Shown: positions 21,840 through 29,900 of the stretch, piece by piece
Layout: each line of letters opens with the position of its first letter
Numbering within the stretch: position 1 is the stretch's first letter
NCBI GenBank assembly: GCA_011523705.1
Contig: WTGC01000022.1
Coordinates: 1-36,522 of the forward strand
Length of the DNA stretch: 36,522 nucleotides
Source: Chloroflexota bacterium
GTDB taxonomy: Bacteria; Chloroflexota; Anaerolineae; Aggregatilineales; Phototrophicaceae
Direction of reading: 5' to 3'
Notes under the pieces: generated by a model
Told to the model about the DNA's origin: nothing
What the model saw: only the letters and a program-made list of their open reading frames with translations
Databases searched by the model: none
Position numbers and translations under genes: made by a program

Positions 21840-24047
21840 GTGCGTAATCGATGCCTCTGCCTGATTCTGTTGCCGCTTTTGCTGTCGGTTAAGGTTTGGA
21901 CGCAAAGCGCCACCTCACTTGACATCGACCGGATCAAGCGAGCGACGGTGTTCATATACCAAGCAGAGAGCGTCAACAATGACCTGGTCATCACCTGCGT
22001 GAGCAGCGGCACGCTGATTAGCGCTGACGGTTTGATCATCACCAATGCCCATAGCGTTCTGCCCGGCCGGCAATGCGCTGGCGATCAGTTGATCGTATCG
22101 CTCAATGTGGATTTGTCTGAACCACCTATACCAAAATATCGGGCGGAGGTATTCAGCGTCGATGAAGGCTTGGACATCGCCATTCTTCGCATTTCGCGGG
22201 AATTGGACGGCCGGCTCATCGCCAGGAGCGAATTGCCGATCTTGCCCTTCGCCGATATCAGCGGCTCAGACGAGGTGTCGCTTGATGACACCCTGATCTT
22301 TGCTGGATTTCCCGACTTCGGAAATGAAGCGGTGGCAACGACGCGCGGCACCGTAACGGCATTCATCAACGAGCCAATCAGCCCGCGTCCGTCATGGTTC
22401 AAAACGCGCGCCGAAATACCAGGCACAATGTCCGGCGGCGGCGCCTACAATAGCGCCGGCTTGCTCATCGGCATCCCCACCAACGCCCCTTTGGGCGGCA
22501 TAGCAGCCACCGCCAGCTGCCGCTACTTCACCGATACCAATCGCGACGGCTTGGTGAACGCCAGCGACAGCTGCGTGCCTACTGGAGACTTTGTCAGCAC
22601 TGTTAGACCGATCGGACACGCGCGGACTTTAATCCGCGGCGCCCGCAATGGCCTGACCGTGGACATAACGAGCGCGCCTGCCGAGCCGCCGCTGCCCTTG
22701 AACCCGCCTCGTGTTTCCCGGCTGTTCTTCGCGCCTTCCGTCTCCGATGGGGCGCCGTCTACCGTCGTCGGTTCAATGCCGAACAATACCAACAGTCTGT
22801 TCTTCTTTTTTGACTATGACAATATGACGCCTGAAACTGTTTATGAGCTGCGCGTTTCGCGCGATGGCATCCCGGACGCGACATTTAGCTTGCCCCCGGT
22901 GCGCTGGAGCGGGCGCGAAAGCGGGCTCTGGTATATCGGCAGCCGCGAGCAAGCCTGGGCCAATGGCGCCTACGAATTTACCCTGCTAATCAACGGCGCC
23001 TCAGCGGGCAGCCAGCGCATCGTCGTGGGCGGCAGCGCCACGAACCGTTCGCAATTCAGCGACATCGTCTTCGGGACGATTGACCAAAGCGGGGCGCTGG
23101 TCGGCAACGGTTCAATCTTGCCCCTGGGCGATATTGCGTCCGCCCGTTTTCTCTATGCGAATATGCCGGGGGGCAATCCCTGGTCCGCTATCTGGTATTT
23201 TGGCGGCGTCGAAGTCGCGCGCAGCGCCGACCGCTGGTCGGACGGAAGTCACGGCGCCAAGGTCATCCGCGTCGCGCCCAACGGCGGGCTGCTGCCCGGC
23301 AAATACAGGCTTGAGCTGTACATCGACGGCGCGCTCTCGGCCACATCGGACTTCATCGTATCCGGGCGGCCCGCAGGACCGCTGCCGGAGATATTTGGCA
23401 ATCTCCGGCATGTGACGGCGGAATCACCCGCCGCGGCGCGCCGGGCGACCGCTCTCGCAAGCTTTCCCGCCTCGATTCCCGCGCTTTACGCTCTCTTCGA
23501 TTGGCATCTGTTGGCGGCCGGCACGCCCTGGACCTTGCGCTGGCTCGTGGATGATCAGGTCTTTTTCGAGACGACCAATCCCTGGCCAACCGTCGAGTCG
23601 GGCTCGGATTTCACCGTTTCGCTGGCGAACCCGGCCGACGGCAGCTACAAGCTGCAGCTTCTGGTGAACAATCTAAAACTGATTGAACACGAGGTAATCG
23701 TTGGCATCGGCCAGCTGCCAATTGACCGCTTGGCCCGGTTTGAAGGCACGATTCTGTCAGGACGAGTCGTTGATGCCGCGACCGGACGGGGAATCCCCAG
23801 CATCACCATTGTATTGATTGGCGCTGACTTTACGGCGGGCGAGTTCACTTGGAGAGAAGATCAGATTTATGACCTGGCCACGTCAGACCGCAATGGCGCA
23901 TTCCATTTCCCACGTCCTTTGGCTTTTGACACCTTCTACAGCGTCGTCATAGAGGCTGATGGTTTCATTCCCCACGCGGCCGACGAATTCTCTTTCTCAG
24001 CCGACCAACCCTACGCCGATATTGAAATCGCCATGGTGTACGGTTGA
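21840..24047 (+). CDS. secreted trypsin-like serine protease with C-terminal carbohydrate-binding-like domain
   Basis: 735 residues. A signal peptide (about 1-22) is followed by a chymotrypsin/HtrA-type protease domain (about 28-215) with triad H71 (ITNAHSV), D112 (GLDIAIL) and S198 (GTMSGGGAYN, in place of GNSGGP). A Ca-loop-like DTNRDGLVNASDS lies near 230-243. Two or three related beta-rich modules follow (about 285-640), each ending in a strand like YELRVSRDG or YRLELYIDGALS. A carboxypeptidase-regulatory-like domain comes last (GRVVDAATGRGIPSITIVL to YSVVIEADGFIPH, about 640-725). The start is GTG with GGAG 6 bases upstream. No PDZ domain is seen, so it is not classical DegP. It overlaps tlyA by 4 bases. 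Confidence 0.85.
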   Translation: MRNRCLCLILLPLLLSVKVWTQSATSLDIDRIKRATVFIYQAESVNNDLVITCVSSGTLISADGLIITNAHSVLPGRQCAGDQLIVSLNVDLSEPPIPKYRAEVFSVDEGLDIAILRISRELDGRLIARSELPILPFADISGSDEVSLDDTLIFAGFPDFGNEAVATTRGTVTAFINEPISPRPSWFKTRAEIPGTMSGGGAYNSAGLLIGIPTNAPLGGIAATASCRYFTDTNRDGLVNASDSCVPTGDFVSTVRPIGHARTLIRGARNGLTVDITSAPAEPPLPLNPPRVSRLFFAPSVSDGAPSTVVGSMPNNTNSLFFFFDYDNMTPETVYELRVSRDGIPDATFSLPPVRWSGRESGLWYIGSREQAWANGAYEFTLLINGASAGSQRIVVGGSATNRSQFSDIVFGTIDQSGALVGNGSILPLGDIASARFLYANMPGGNPWSAIWYFGGVEVARSADRWSDGSHGAKVIRVAPNGGLLPGKYRLELYIDGALSATSDFIVSGRPAGPLPEIFGNLRHVTAESPAAARRATALASFPASIPALYALFDWHLLAAGTPWTLRWLVDDQVFFETTNPWPTVESGSDFTVSLANPADGSYKLQLLVNNLKLIEHEVIVGIGQLPIDRLARFEGTILSGRVVDAATGRGIPSITIVLIGADFTAGEFTWREDQIYDLATSDRNGAFHFPRPLAFDTFYSVVIEADGFIPHAADEFSFSADQPYADIEIAMVYG

Positions 24048-24841
24048 AGTCAGCGAAGAAAACCCGGCTCGACGCACTGCTTGTGCAGCGCCAGCTCGCC
24101 ACCAGTTGCGGCAGAGCCGCCGCCATGATCATGGCGCGCGAAGTGAGCGTAGACGCCAATATCGTGGACAAGCCAGGCGCCCTGGTCCACACCGACGCAA
24201 ATATTACGCTGAAACAGAAGCCGCGATACGTCAGCCGTGGCGGGCTCAAGCTGGAAGCCGCTTTATCGGCATTCGGCATCGATCCCGCGGGCCGGATTTG
24301 CGCCGATATCGGGTCCAGCACGGGCGGATTCACCGATTGTCTGCTTCAGCATGGCGCGGCGAAAGTGTACGCGATTGATGTCGGCAAGGGCATTCTCGAT
24401 TACCGCTTGCGGACTGACAGCCGCGTCGAATCCATGGAAAACACCAATGCGCGCTACCTGGAATCGCTTGGCGAACCCGTCAATCTCGTCGTCATAGACG
24501 TCTCCTTCATCTCGCTGCGCCTGATACTACCCGCCCTAGCCCGGCTGGTCGAATCTGAGGCCGATGTCATCTCCTTGGTGAAGCCGCAATTTGAAGCGGC
24601 CAAATCGGAAGTTGGAAAGGGCGGCATTGTTCGCGACCTGAGCGTCCATCGGCGCGTGCTGCATCAGACGGCATCGGCTGCGGAATCACTAGGGTTCGGC
24701 GTTCAGGATGTAGTGCCTTCGCCAATCACTGGCGCCAAGGGCAATGTGGAATATTTCATATGGCTGAAATTGCCGCGCGCAACGGCGCCCGGGCCCATGC
24801 TCTATGACAAGATAAACGCGCTAACCTCTACTGATCGCTAG
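24044..24841 (+). CDS. tlyA: TlyA family rRNA 2'-O-methyltransferase
   Basis: 265 residues. An N-terminal S4 RNA-binding domain (about 7-65: RLDALLVQRQLATSCGRAAA) is joined to an FtsJ/RrmJ-like methyltransferase. KPRYVSRGGLKLEAAL, the SAM-binding DIGSSTGGFTDCLLQ, VYAIDVGKGILDYRL and LVKPQFEA are the TlyA signatures. TlyA methylates 16S and 23S rRNA 2'-hydroxyls and determines capreomycin sensitivity in mycobacteria. The start is TTG overlapping the protease stop as TTGA, so it is translationally linked to an unrelated secreted protein. Confidence 0.94.
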   Translation: MKSAKKTRLDALLVQRQLATSCGRAAAMIMAREVSVDANIVDKPGALVHTDANITLKQKPRYVSRGGLKLEAALSAFGIDPAGRICADIGSSTGGFTDCLLQHGAAKVYAIDVGKGILDYRLRTDSRVESMENTNARYLESLGEPVNLVVIDVSFISLRLILPALARLVESEADVISLVKPQFEAAKSEVGKGGIVRDLSVHRRVLHQTASAAESLGFGVQDVVPSPITGAKGNVEYFIWLKLPRATAPGPMLYDKINALTSTDR

Positions 24842-24908
24842 CCTGCCCTACTCCATTTTCATCTCTTGCTCCATAATTGCATTGTTGCAAGAGCGCCGAA
24901 GGCGACCA

Positions 24909-26708
24909 ATGAAAATCGAGCATATCCGCAATTTCTGCATTATTGCCCATGTTGATCACGGCAAGAGCACGCTGGCCGATCGTCTGCTCGAACTCACCAA
25001 TACGGTCAGTGAACGCGATATGCAGGAGCAGCTGCTGGACAGCATGGCGCTGGAGCGCGAGCGCGGCGTCACTATCAAGGCGTCGGCGGTGCGCATGAAG
25101 TATGACGCGCGCGATGGGCAATCCTACATCATCAATTTAATTGACACGCCGGGCCATGTAGATTTCACCTACGAGGTCAGCCGCGCTCTGCAAGCCTGCG
25201 AAGGCGCCATTCTCGTCGTCGACGCCAGCCAAGGCATTGAGGCGCAGACCCTGTCCAACGTCTACCTCGCCCTTGAGCAGGACCTTGAGATTCTGCCGGT
25301 CATCAACAAGATCGATTTGGCGGCCGCGCAACCGGAGGAAGTCGCCAAGGATGTCGAAGAACTGCTGGGCACACCTGTCGCGGACATGCCTCGGATATCA
25401 GCCAAGAATGGCCTGTGTATAACCGATGTGCTTGACAAAGTGATTGCCGATGTGCCGCCGCCGAGCACAGACCCGGCCGAGAATTTGCGCGCGCTCGTAT
25501 TCGATTCCCACTACGATGCCTATAAGGGCGTCATCGCTTACGTCCGCGTGGTGGACGGGAACATCAATACGCGAGCAATGCTAAAGCTCTTTGCCACCGG
25601 CGCCCGCTTCGAACCGGTGGAGATTGGCGTCTTCGATCCGGTCATGCGCGCTACTGGCGAGCTCGGGGCCGGCGAGGTCGGCTATATTGCGACCGGTCTA
25701 AAATCGGTGCAGGAATGCCGCGTCGGCGATACGATCACCTTGGCGAAACACGGCGCCGATCAAGCGCTGCCAGGCTACGAGCAAGTCAAGCCAATGGTTT
25801 TCGCCGGCATTTATCCGACAAATAACGAAGACTACGCTGACCTGCGCGACGCGCTGGAAAAGCTTCAACTGAATGACGCCTCGTTGATATATCAGCCTGA
25901 GACATCACAAGCCTTGAATTTCGGCTTTCGCGTCGGTTTTCTCGGCCTCTTTCACATGGAAATCATCCAGGAGCGGCTGGAACGGGAATACGATTTGGAT
26001 ATCCTCGCCACCGCCCCCAGCGTCGAATACCGCGTCTTGCAGCGCGATGGGACTGCGATCGCGATCGACAGCCCGGCACTGTTGCCCGACGAGAGTACAA
26101 TCGATGAAATCCTCGAGCCCTGGATGAAGATTCAGATCTACGTGCCGCAAAAATATATCGGCCCGGTCATGGACCTGACGCTCAACAAACGCGGCATCTA
26201 CGAAACCACCGAATACCTCGATGCCAGCCGCGTCATCTTGCACTTCGCGATCCCGCTTTCTGAAATCATCATCGACTACTACGACAAGCTCAAGAGCGTG
26301 ACGCAAGGCTACGCCAGCCTTGATTATCAGTTTTACCAATACCGCGCCGGCGACCTGGTCAAGGTCGAAGTGCTCGTCAATGAAGATTCGGTGGACGCGC
26401 TGGCGATGATCTGCCACCGGGATGACGCCTATCACCGGGGCCAGCGGCTGGTGAGCCGATTGAAGGCTTTAATCCCGCGGCAGATGTTCACGGTGCCAGT
26501 GCAAGCTGCAATCGGGAAGCGCGTTATATCGCGCGCCAATGTGAAAGCTCTGCGCAAAGATGTATTAGCCAAGTGTTATGGCGGCGATGTCACGCGTAAG
26601 AGGAAGCTGCTGGAACGGCAGAAAAAAGGCAAGAAGCGCATGAAGATGATCGGCTCGGTGGAGGTTCCGCAAGAAGCCTTCATGGCTCTCTTAAGCCTTG
26701 ATGAATGA
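24909..26708 (+). CDS. lepA: elongation factor 4 (LepA) GTPase
   Basis: 599 residues, the usual LepA length. The GTPase domain has AHVDHGKST (P loop), the DTPGH motif (LIDTPGHVDFTYEV) and NKID. LepA-specific blocks include MQEQLLDSMALERERGVTIKA, FCGFRVGFLGLFHMEI-type FGFRVGFLGL and the C-terminal domain KRVISRANVKALRKDVLAKC...DVTRKRKLLERQKKGKKRMK. It acts on ribosomes, affecting initiation or back-translocation. The frame begins at a TTG at 24882, but the family N-terminus MKIEHIRNFCI is at ATG 24909 with GAAGG upstream. It is convergent with the CinA-like gene. Confidence 0.97.
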   Translation: MKIEHIRNFCIIAHVDHGKSTLADRLLELTNTVSERDMQEQLLDSMALERERGVTIKASAVRMKYDARDGQSYIINLIDTPGHVDFTYEVSRALQACEGAILVVDASQGIEAQTLSNVYLALEQDLEILPVINKIDLAAAQPEEVAKDVEELLGTPVADMPRISAKNGLCITDVLDKVIADVPPPSTDPAENLRALVFDSHYDAYKGVIAYVRVVDGNINTRAMLKLFATGARFEPVEIGVFDPVMRATGELGAGEVGYIATGLKSVQECRVGDTITLAKHGADQALPGYEQVKPMVFAGIYPTNNEDYADLRDALEKLQLNDASLIYQPETSQALNFGFRVGFLGLFHMEIIQERLEREYDLDILATAPSVEYRVLQRDGTAIAIDSPALLPDESTIDEILEPWMKIQIYVPQKYIGPVMDLTLNKRGIYETTEYLDASRVILHFAIPLSEIIIDYYDKLKSVTQGYASLDYQFYQYRAGDLVKVEVLVNEDSVDALAMICHRDDAYHRGQRLVSRLKALIPRQMFTVPVQAAIGKRVISRANVKALRKDVLAKCYGGDVTRKRKLLERQKKGKKRMKMIGSVEVPQEAFMALLSLDE

Positions 26709-26723
26709 GAGCATACAGTGGCC

Positions 26724-27947
26724 TCAGCCCTGCTGGTCTTGCAGCATCCGCCACAAGCTGGCTAGTCCCCAGCGCGATATCCACTCCCGCGCCAGGCTGG
26801 AGCGCGTGCCGAAGCCGTAGCCGCGGAAGCGGCTTTGCGCAGCGGTTGCGATCGCGACTGCGCTGCCCTGCTCCACATCTGCGTTTTCATCCAAGTCTGG
26901 ATAACTGAGCACGACGATGCAAGCGTCTGCGCCTTCCTGTTTACGCATGCGCTCTGCGATATCGCTGGCGATTTCGGTCAATGACCGATCCGCCGGGCTG
27001 ATGGCGAATCGCTGGAAGACCTGGTCTGGATGTTCGTAGAATTCCGTCCGTAGCGCGCCAGATTCTTCGTTCCATGCATCGCTGATCACGCCCGGCAAGC
27101 CCGCTTCAACGACATTCACTTTCAGATTGCGCTTCATCAGATGCTGCCAAACGATGTCTTCCAAGGTGGCGTCGTCCACGCCGAATACGTCTTCGCCGAT
27201 CCGTTCTTCCAGGCGCGCCTGCATTTCGTCCAAAAGCGCAATCGCATTTGGACGGCTGTCGGCTTTGGCGGTAATCCGCACGTCGACGGCGCCATGATGC
27301 GCCGCCAATCCAACGCTCGGATTCCGCTCATTCAAAATGTCTCTGCCGATTTTGTCGTCCAGCGAGCTCTCGCCGATGCCCGCCGTCCGCAGCGTGCGCG
27401 CCATGATGACACCCAGCTCGTAGGTCCGCAGCAAATGCGGTATGACGGACTCGGTCACCAAGTATTTCATTTCGCGCGGCACACCGGGAAGACTGATCAC
27501 CACACCTCGCTCCGATTCCACCAGGAAGGCCGGCGCTGTGCCAACCAGATTTTCGATCAGCGTCGCGCCCTTCGGAAGATACGCTTGCTGCCGGTTGTTC
27601 GCTGTCATCGCGACGCCGAAGCCGCGAAAACGCTCTTCAATCCCCTGGTATAGCGATTCATGGAATATCAAGGGTCGGCCAGCGACGTCGGCAACCGCTT
27701 GTCTTGTCATGTCGTCAACCGTGGGACCCAATCCACCGGTCGTGATGACGATCTCCGCGCGATCCAAAGCAGCCGCGATCGCGTCAGCGATGCGCGCCAG
27801 ATTGTCGCCAACGGTCGTCATGAAGAATACGTTGACGCCGATATCGCGCAGTTGCCGCGCCAGATAAACAGAATTGGTGTCGGTGATTTCCCCCAATAAG
27901 ATTTCTGTGCCGATGGCGACGATTTCCGCATTTGGATTATCGGGCAT
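26724..27947 (-). CDS. cinA: CinA-like protein with degenerate amidase domain
   Basis: 407 residues. The N-terminal MoaB/COG1058 domain (about 5-170) is intact: AEIVAIGTEILLGEITDTNS, VITTGGLGPTVDDMTRQAV and ISLPGVPREMKYL. It is linked to ADP-ribose or NMN pyrophosphate chemistry. The C-terminal CinA/PncC domain (about 255-407), normally nicotinamide-nucleotide amidase, is recognisable only by order: the ESCTGG active-site motif appears as VVEAGLPG and the 'TGIAGPGGG' loop is missing. It is probably inactive as an amidase. The frame opens at 28010, but the ATG at 27947 follows AGGAGTG and is the start. It is divergent from the UgpC-type ATPase gene. Confidence 0.88.
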   Translation of the reverse strand: MPDNPNAEIVAIGTEILLGEITDTNSVYLARQLRDIGVNVFFMTTVGDNLARIADAIAAALDRAEIVITTGGLGPTVDDMTRQAVADVAGRPLIFHESLYQGIEERFRGFGVAMTANNRQQAYLPKGATLIENLVGTAPAFLVESERGVVISLPGVPREMKYLVTESVIPHLLRTYELGVIMARTLRTAGIGESSLDDKIGRDILNERNPSVGLAAHHGAVDVRITAKADSRPNAIALLDEMQARLEERIGEDVFGVDDATLEDIVWQHLMKRNLKVNVVEAGLPGVISDAWNEESGALRTEFYEHPDQVFQRFAISPADRSLTEIASDIAERMRKQEGADACIVVLSYPDLDENADVEQGSAVAIATAAQSRFRGYGFGTRSSLAREWISRWGLASLWRMLQDQQG

Positions 27948-28004
27948 GCTCACTCCTGTCGACGAATCGAGACAGACCGATTCTACATCAATTCGAGGAA
28001 TATT

Positions 28005-28032
28005 TTGCAATTTCGGAAAAGCGCGATATAAT
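28005..28032 (+). promoter_or_regulatory. promoter of the UgpC-type ATPase gene
   Basis: TTGCAA (28005-28010), a 16-base spacer and a perfect TATAAT (28027-28032), leaving a leader of about 85 bases. It lies about 60 bases upstream of the divergent cinA-like start. Confidence 0.65.
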
Positions 28033-28046
28033 TGCCACTATAAATC

Positions 28047-28068
28047 TATCTTGCTGTCAAGTAAGATA
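28047..28068. promoter_or_regulatory. inverted repeat downstream of the ATPase promoter
   Basis: TATCTT-N10-AAGATA (28047-28052 and 28063-28068) is placed about 15 bases after the -10 box, where a bound repressor could act. It may also simply be a short hairpin in the leader. Confidence 0.4.
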
Positions 28069-28123
28069 TTTGTGCAGTTTTACCAGTATTGTCGTCCAAC
28101 TGCTTATTCGAATGGAGGTTCCT

Positions 28124-29251
28124 GTGGCTGGTGTCACTTTCAATCATGTTTCAAAGGACTTCGGTGATCAGCGCGTCGTAACCGATCTGACCATTGAAGT
28201 TCAAGACAAAGAGTTCCTGGTATTCGTTGGTCCTTCCGGCTGCGGCAAGTCGACCAGCTTGCGGATGCTCGCTGGCTTGGAAGAGATTACCGAGGGCGAG
28301 ATCCTCATTGGAGATCGCGTTGTCAACAATGTCGCGCCGAAAGACCGCGATGTCGCCATGGTGTTCCAAAGCTACGCCTTGTATCCGCATATGACCGTCT
28401 ATGACAACATGGCTTTCGGCCTCAAGCTGCGCAAGACGCCGAAGAAGATCATCGACGAGCGCGTGAACGAGGCGGCAAATGAATTGGGCATCGGTCATTT
28501 GCTCGATCGCCGTCCGCGTCAGCTTTCCGGCGGCCAGCGCCAGCGCGTTGCTGTCGGGCGCGCTATCGTGCGCGAGCCAGCCGTCTTCTTGATGGACGAG
28601 CCGCTCTCCAACCTGGACGCGAAACTCCGCGTGGAAGCCCGCTCCTTCATCAGCCGCCTGCATCAGCGCCTCGAGACGACCTTCATCTATGTGACGCATG
28701 ACCAGGTCGAGGCGATGACGATGGGGACGCGCATTTGCGTGCTCAACGAAGGCAAATTGCAGCAGATCGACTCGCCCTTCAATCTGTATCACAACCCGCA
28801 CAACATTTTCGTCGCCGGCTTCATCGGCAGCCCGTCAATGAACTTCTTTGACGCGACGCTCAAGGAAGACGGCGATGGCTTGGTGGTGGATGTTGGCGCG
28901 TTTACCTTGCCGGTGCCGGCCAGCAAAGCGGACACATTCCGCAGCCATGTCGGTATGGAAGTGGTTTGCGGCATCCGTCCGGAAGACATCGACGACAGCA
29001 ACTACCTGCCGCAGGGCATCATCCCGGCGAATATGGTCTGCAACGTCGAAGTAGTCGAGCAGATGGGCAACGAGGTGATCATCTATCTCGAAAACCAGGG
29101 CAAGAATTTCATCGCCCGCACCGATCCGCGTACCGACGCCACCGTCGGCGAGGCGATGGATATCACATTCAATCTGGATAATATGCATCTCTTCGATACC
29201 AATACCGAGATGTCGTTGAGCTACGAGGCCAAAGCCAAAGCGGCGATGTAG
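28124..29251 (+). CDS. MalK/UgpC/MsmK-type ABC transporter ATP-binding protein
   Basis: 375 residues. Nucleotide-binding subunit of sugar (CUT1) importers. Walker A is GPSGCGKST (36-44), the Q-loop is VFQSYALYPHMTVYDNMAF, the signature is LSGGQRQRVAVGRAI and Walker B is VFLMDEPLSNLDA. The H-loop is YVTHDQVEAMTM. A C-terminal OB-type regulatory domain follows (about 240-370, VVCGIRPEDI). GTG at 28124 is chosen because AATGGAGG lies 5 bases upstream and the protein then begins MAGVTF like its relatives. An in-frame ATG at 28112 is part of that SD. No permease or binding-protein gene is adjacent, so it probably energises several sugar transporters. A strong terminator follows. Confidence 0.93.
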   Translation: MAGVTFNHVSKDFGDQRVVTDLTIEVQDKEFLVFVGPSGCGKSTSLRMLAGLEEITEGEILIGDRVVNNVAPKDRDVAMVFQSYALYPHMTVYDNMAFGLKLRKTPKKIIDERVNEAANELGIGHLLDRRPRQLSGGQRQRVAVGRAIVREPAVFLMDEPLSNLDAKLRVEARSFISRLHQRLETTFIYVTHDQVEAMTMGTRICVLNEGKLQQIDSPFNLYHNPHNIFVAGFIGSPSMNFFDATLKEDGDGLVVDVGAFTLPVPASKADTFRSHVGMEVVCGIRPEDIDDSNYLPQGIIPANMVCNVEVVEQMGNEVIIYLENQGKNFIARTDPRTDATVGEAMDITFNLDNMHLFDTNTEMSLSYEAKAKAAM

Positions 29252-29280
29252 TCAGCGTGCCATTTCGAGCCAAAACGCGA

Positions 29281-29307
29281 AAGAGCCACGCTCGGGTGGC
29301 TCTTTTT
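29281..29307 (+). terminator. intrinsic terminator after the UgpC-type gene
   Basis: A 9-bp perfect stem (AAGAGCCAC at 29281-29289 with GTGGCTCTT at 29296-29304), 6-base loop and TTTTT ending at 29307. Confidence 0.93.
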
Positions 29308-29329
29308 CGTTTGCTGACGGCTGGCATAA

Positions 29330-29635
29330 CTATAAGGCCGGGCGGAACTTGTATCCATACACGATCATGCCGCGCTGACCATCCGTGGTCAACTTTCGCG
29401 TAACCATCTCAACGGCATCGCCGATCGCTACCTCGCCGTCGACATCGGTGAGCTGGGCTGTGATCAGTTCACCGTTTTCCAATTCCACCAGAGCCAGGTA
29501 AAAGGGCGCCTGCGCTTCGAATTCTGCCGCCGGTTCTTGAAGCAGCGTATAGCTGTAAACCGTTCCGCGCGCGATGCCGCCGCGCTCATACTCGCGATTG
29601 GCAAGCGTCGGCGATTCCGCTCTTCCCGCCGTCAT
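29330..29635 (-). CDS. DUF35 OB-fold domain protein (second half of a split DUF35 protein)
   Basis: 101 residues: the OB-fold part of a DUF35 (acyl-CoA-associated) protein. Signatures are RGTVYSYTLLQEP, FYLALVELENGELITAQLTD and the ending VTRKLTTDGQRGMIVYGYKFRP. Normal DUF35 proteins of about 130-150 residues carry a zinc ribbon before this fold. Here the ribbon part is a separate ORF (29632-29793) whose stop overlaps this ATG as ATGA, so the two are translationally coupled. In archaea DUF35 bridges acetoacetyl-CoA thiolase and HMG-CoA synthase, the genes found upstream here. No Cys is present. A frameshift in a once-single gene is the alternative. Confidence 0.82.
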   Translation of the reverse strand: MTAGRAESPTLANREYERGGIARGTVYSYTLLQEPAAEFEAQAPFYLALVELENGELITAQLTDVDGEVAIGDAVEMVTRKLTTDGQRGMIVYGYKFRPAL

Positions 29636-29793
29636 GAGAAGACCTTGACCCGGGAGGCAACAGGCTGCGGATTGCCTAGCCTGCTGTCCAATTGCTTCTG
29701 ATCGGGCTGTATTCCCGAGTTTTTGACTTGCTCTACCTTCCTAATGAGTCGATATCGCAGCTTCTGATTGCGCCAGTGTTTCGCTACGTACAT
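29632..29793 (-). CDS. 53-residue Cys-free relic of the DUF35 ribbon domain
   Basis: A short ORF preceded by GAGGAG with 7-base spacing, an excellent SD. It begins MYVAKHWRNQKLRYRLI, which matches the HWR...RYxL helix that opens DUF35 zinc-ribbon proteins. The following 36 residues are where CxxC...P..CxxC should lie, and they contain no Cys at all. Lining up the Pro (residue 30) suggests E21, K24, L35 and R38 or nearby residues occupy the four ligand positions. It ends TCATGA, with the OB-fold start inside the stop. It would be produced with the OB-fold half from one message. It lies 107 bases after the thiolase-like gene on the same strand. It may be a functional metal-free subunit or a decaying ribbon. 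Confidence 0.68.
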   Translation of the reverse strand: MYVAKHWRNQKLRYRLIRKVEQVKNSGIQPDQKQLDSRLGNPQPVASRVKVFS

Positions 29794-29851
29794 TTGTGCG
29801 CTCCTCACCCCGTTTCGCGCTCCTTGCCAATTTCAGTTTAGGTTCGGGTGG

Positions 29852-29873
29852 CTATCAGAATCTATCTTGATAG
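29852..29873. promoter_or_regulatory. inverted repeat CTATCA-N10-TGATAG in the thiolase-DUF35 gap
   Basis: Perfect 6-bp arms (29852-29857 and 29868-29873) lie in the 107-base gap before the DUF35 ribbon ORF. A further CTATCAG lies at 29893-29899. It could be an operator for separate control of the DUF35 pair or an RNA hairpin. No good promoter is visible. Confidence 0.4.
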
Positions 29874-29900
29874 CAATTGACACTTTCAGAGCCTATCAGT

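Noticed and set aside
27932..28123. Upstream extension of the UgpC-type ATPase by 64 residues
   Set aside because: The extension covers the promoter and overlaps the divergent CinA start. GTG 28124 has GGAGG at 5 bases and matches the family N-terminus.
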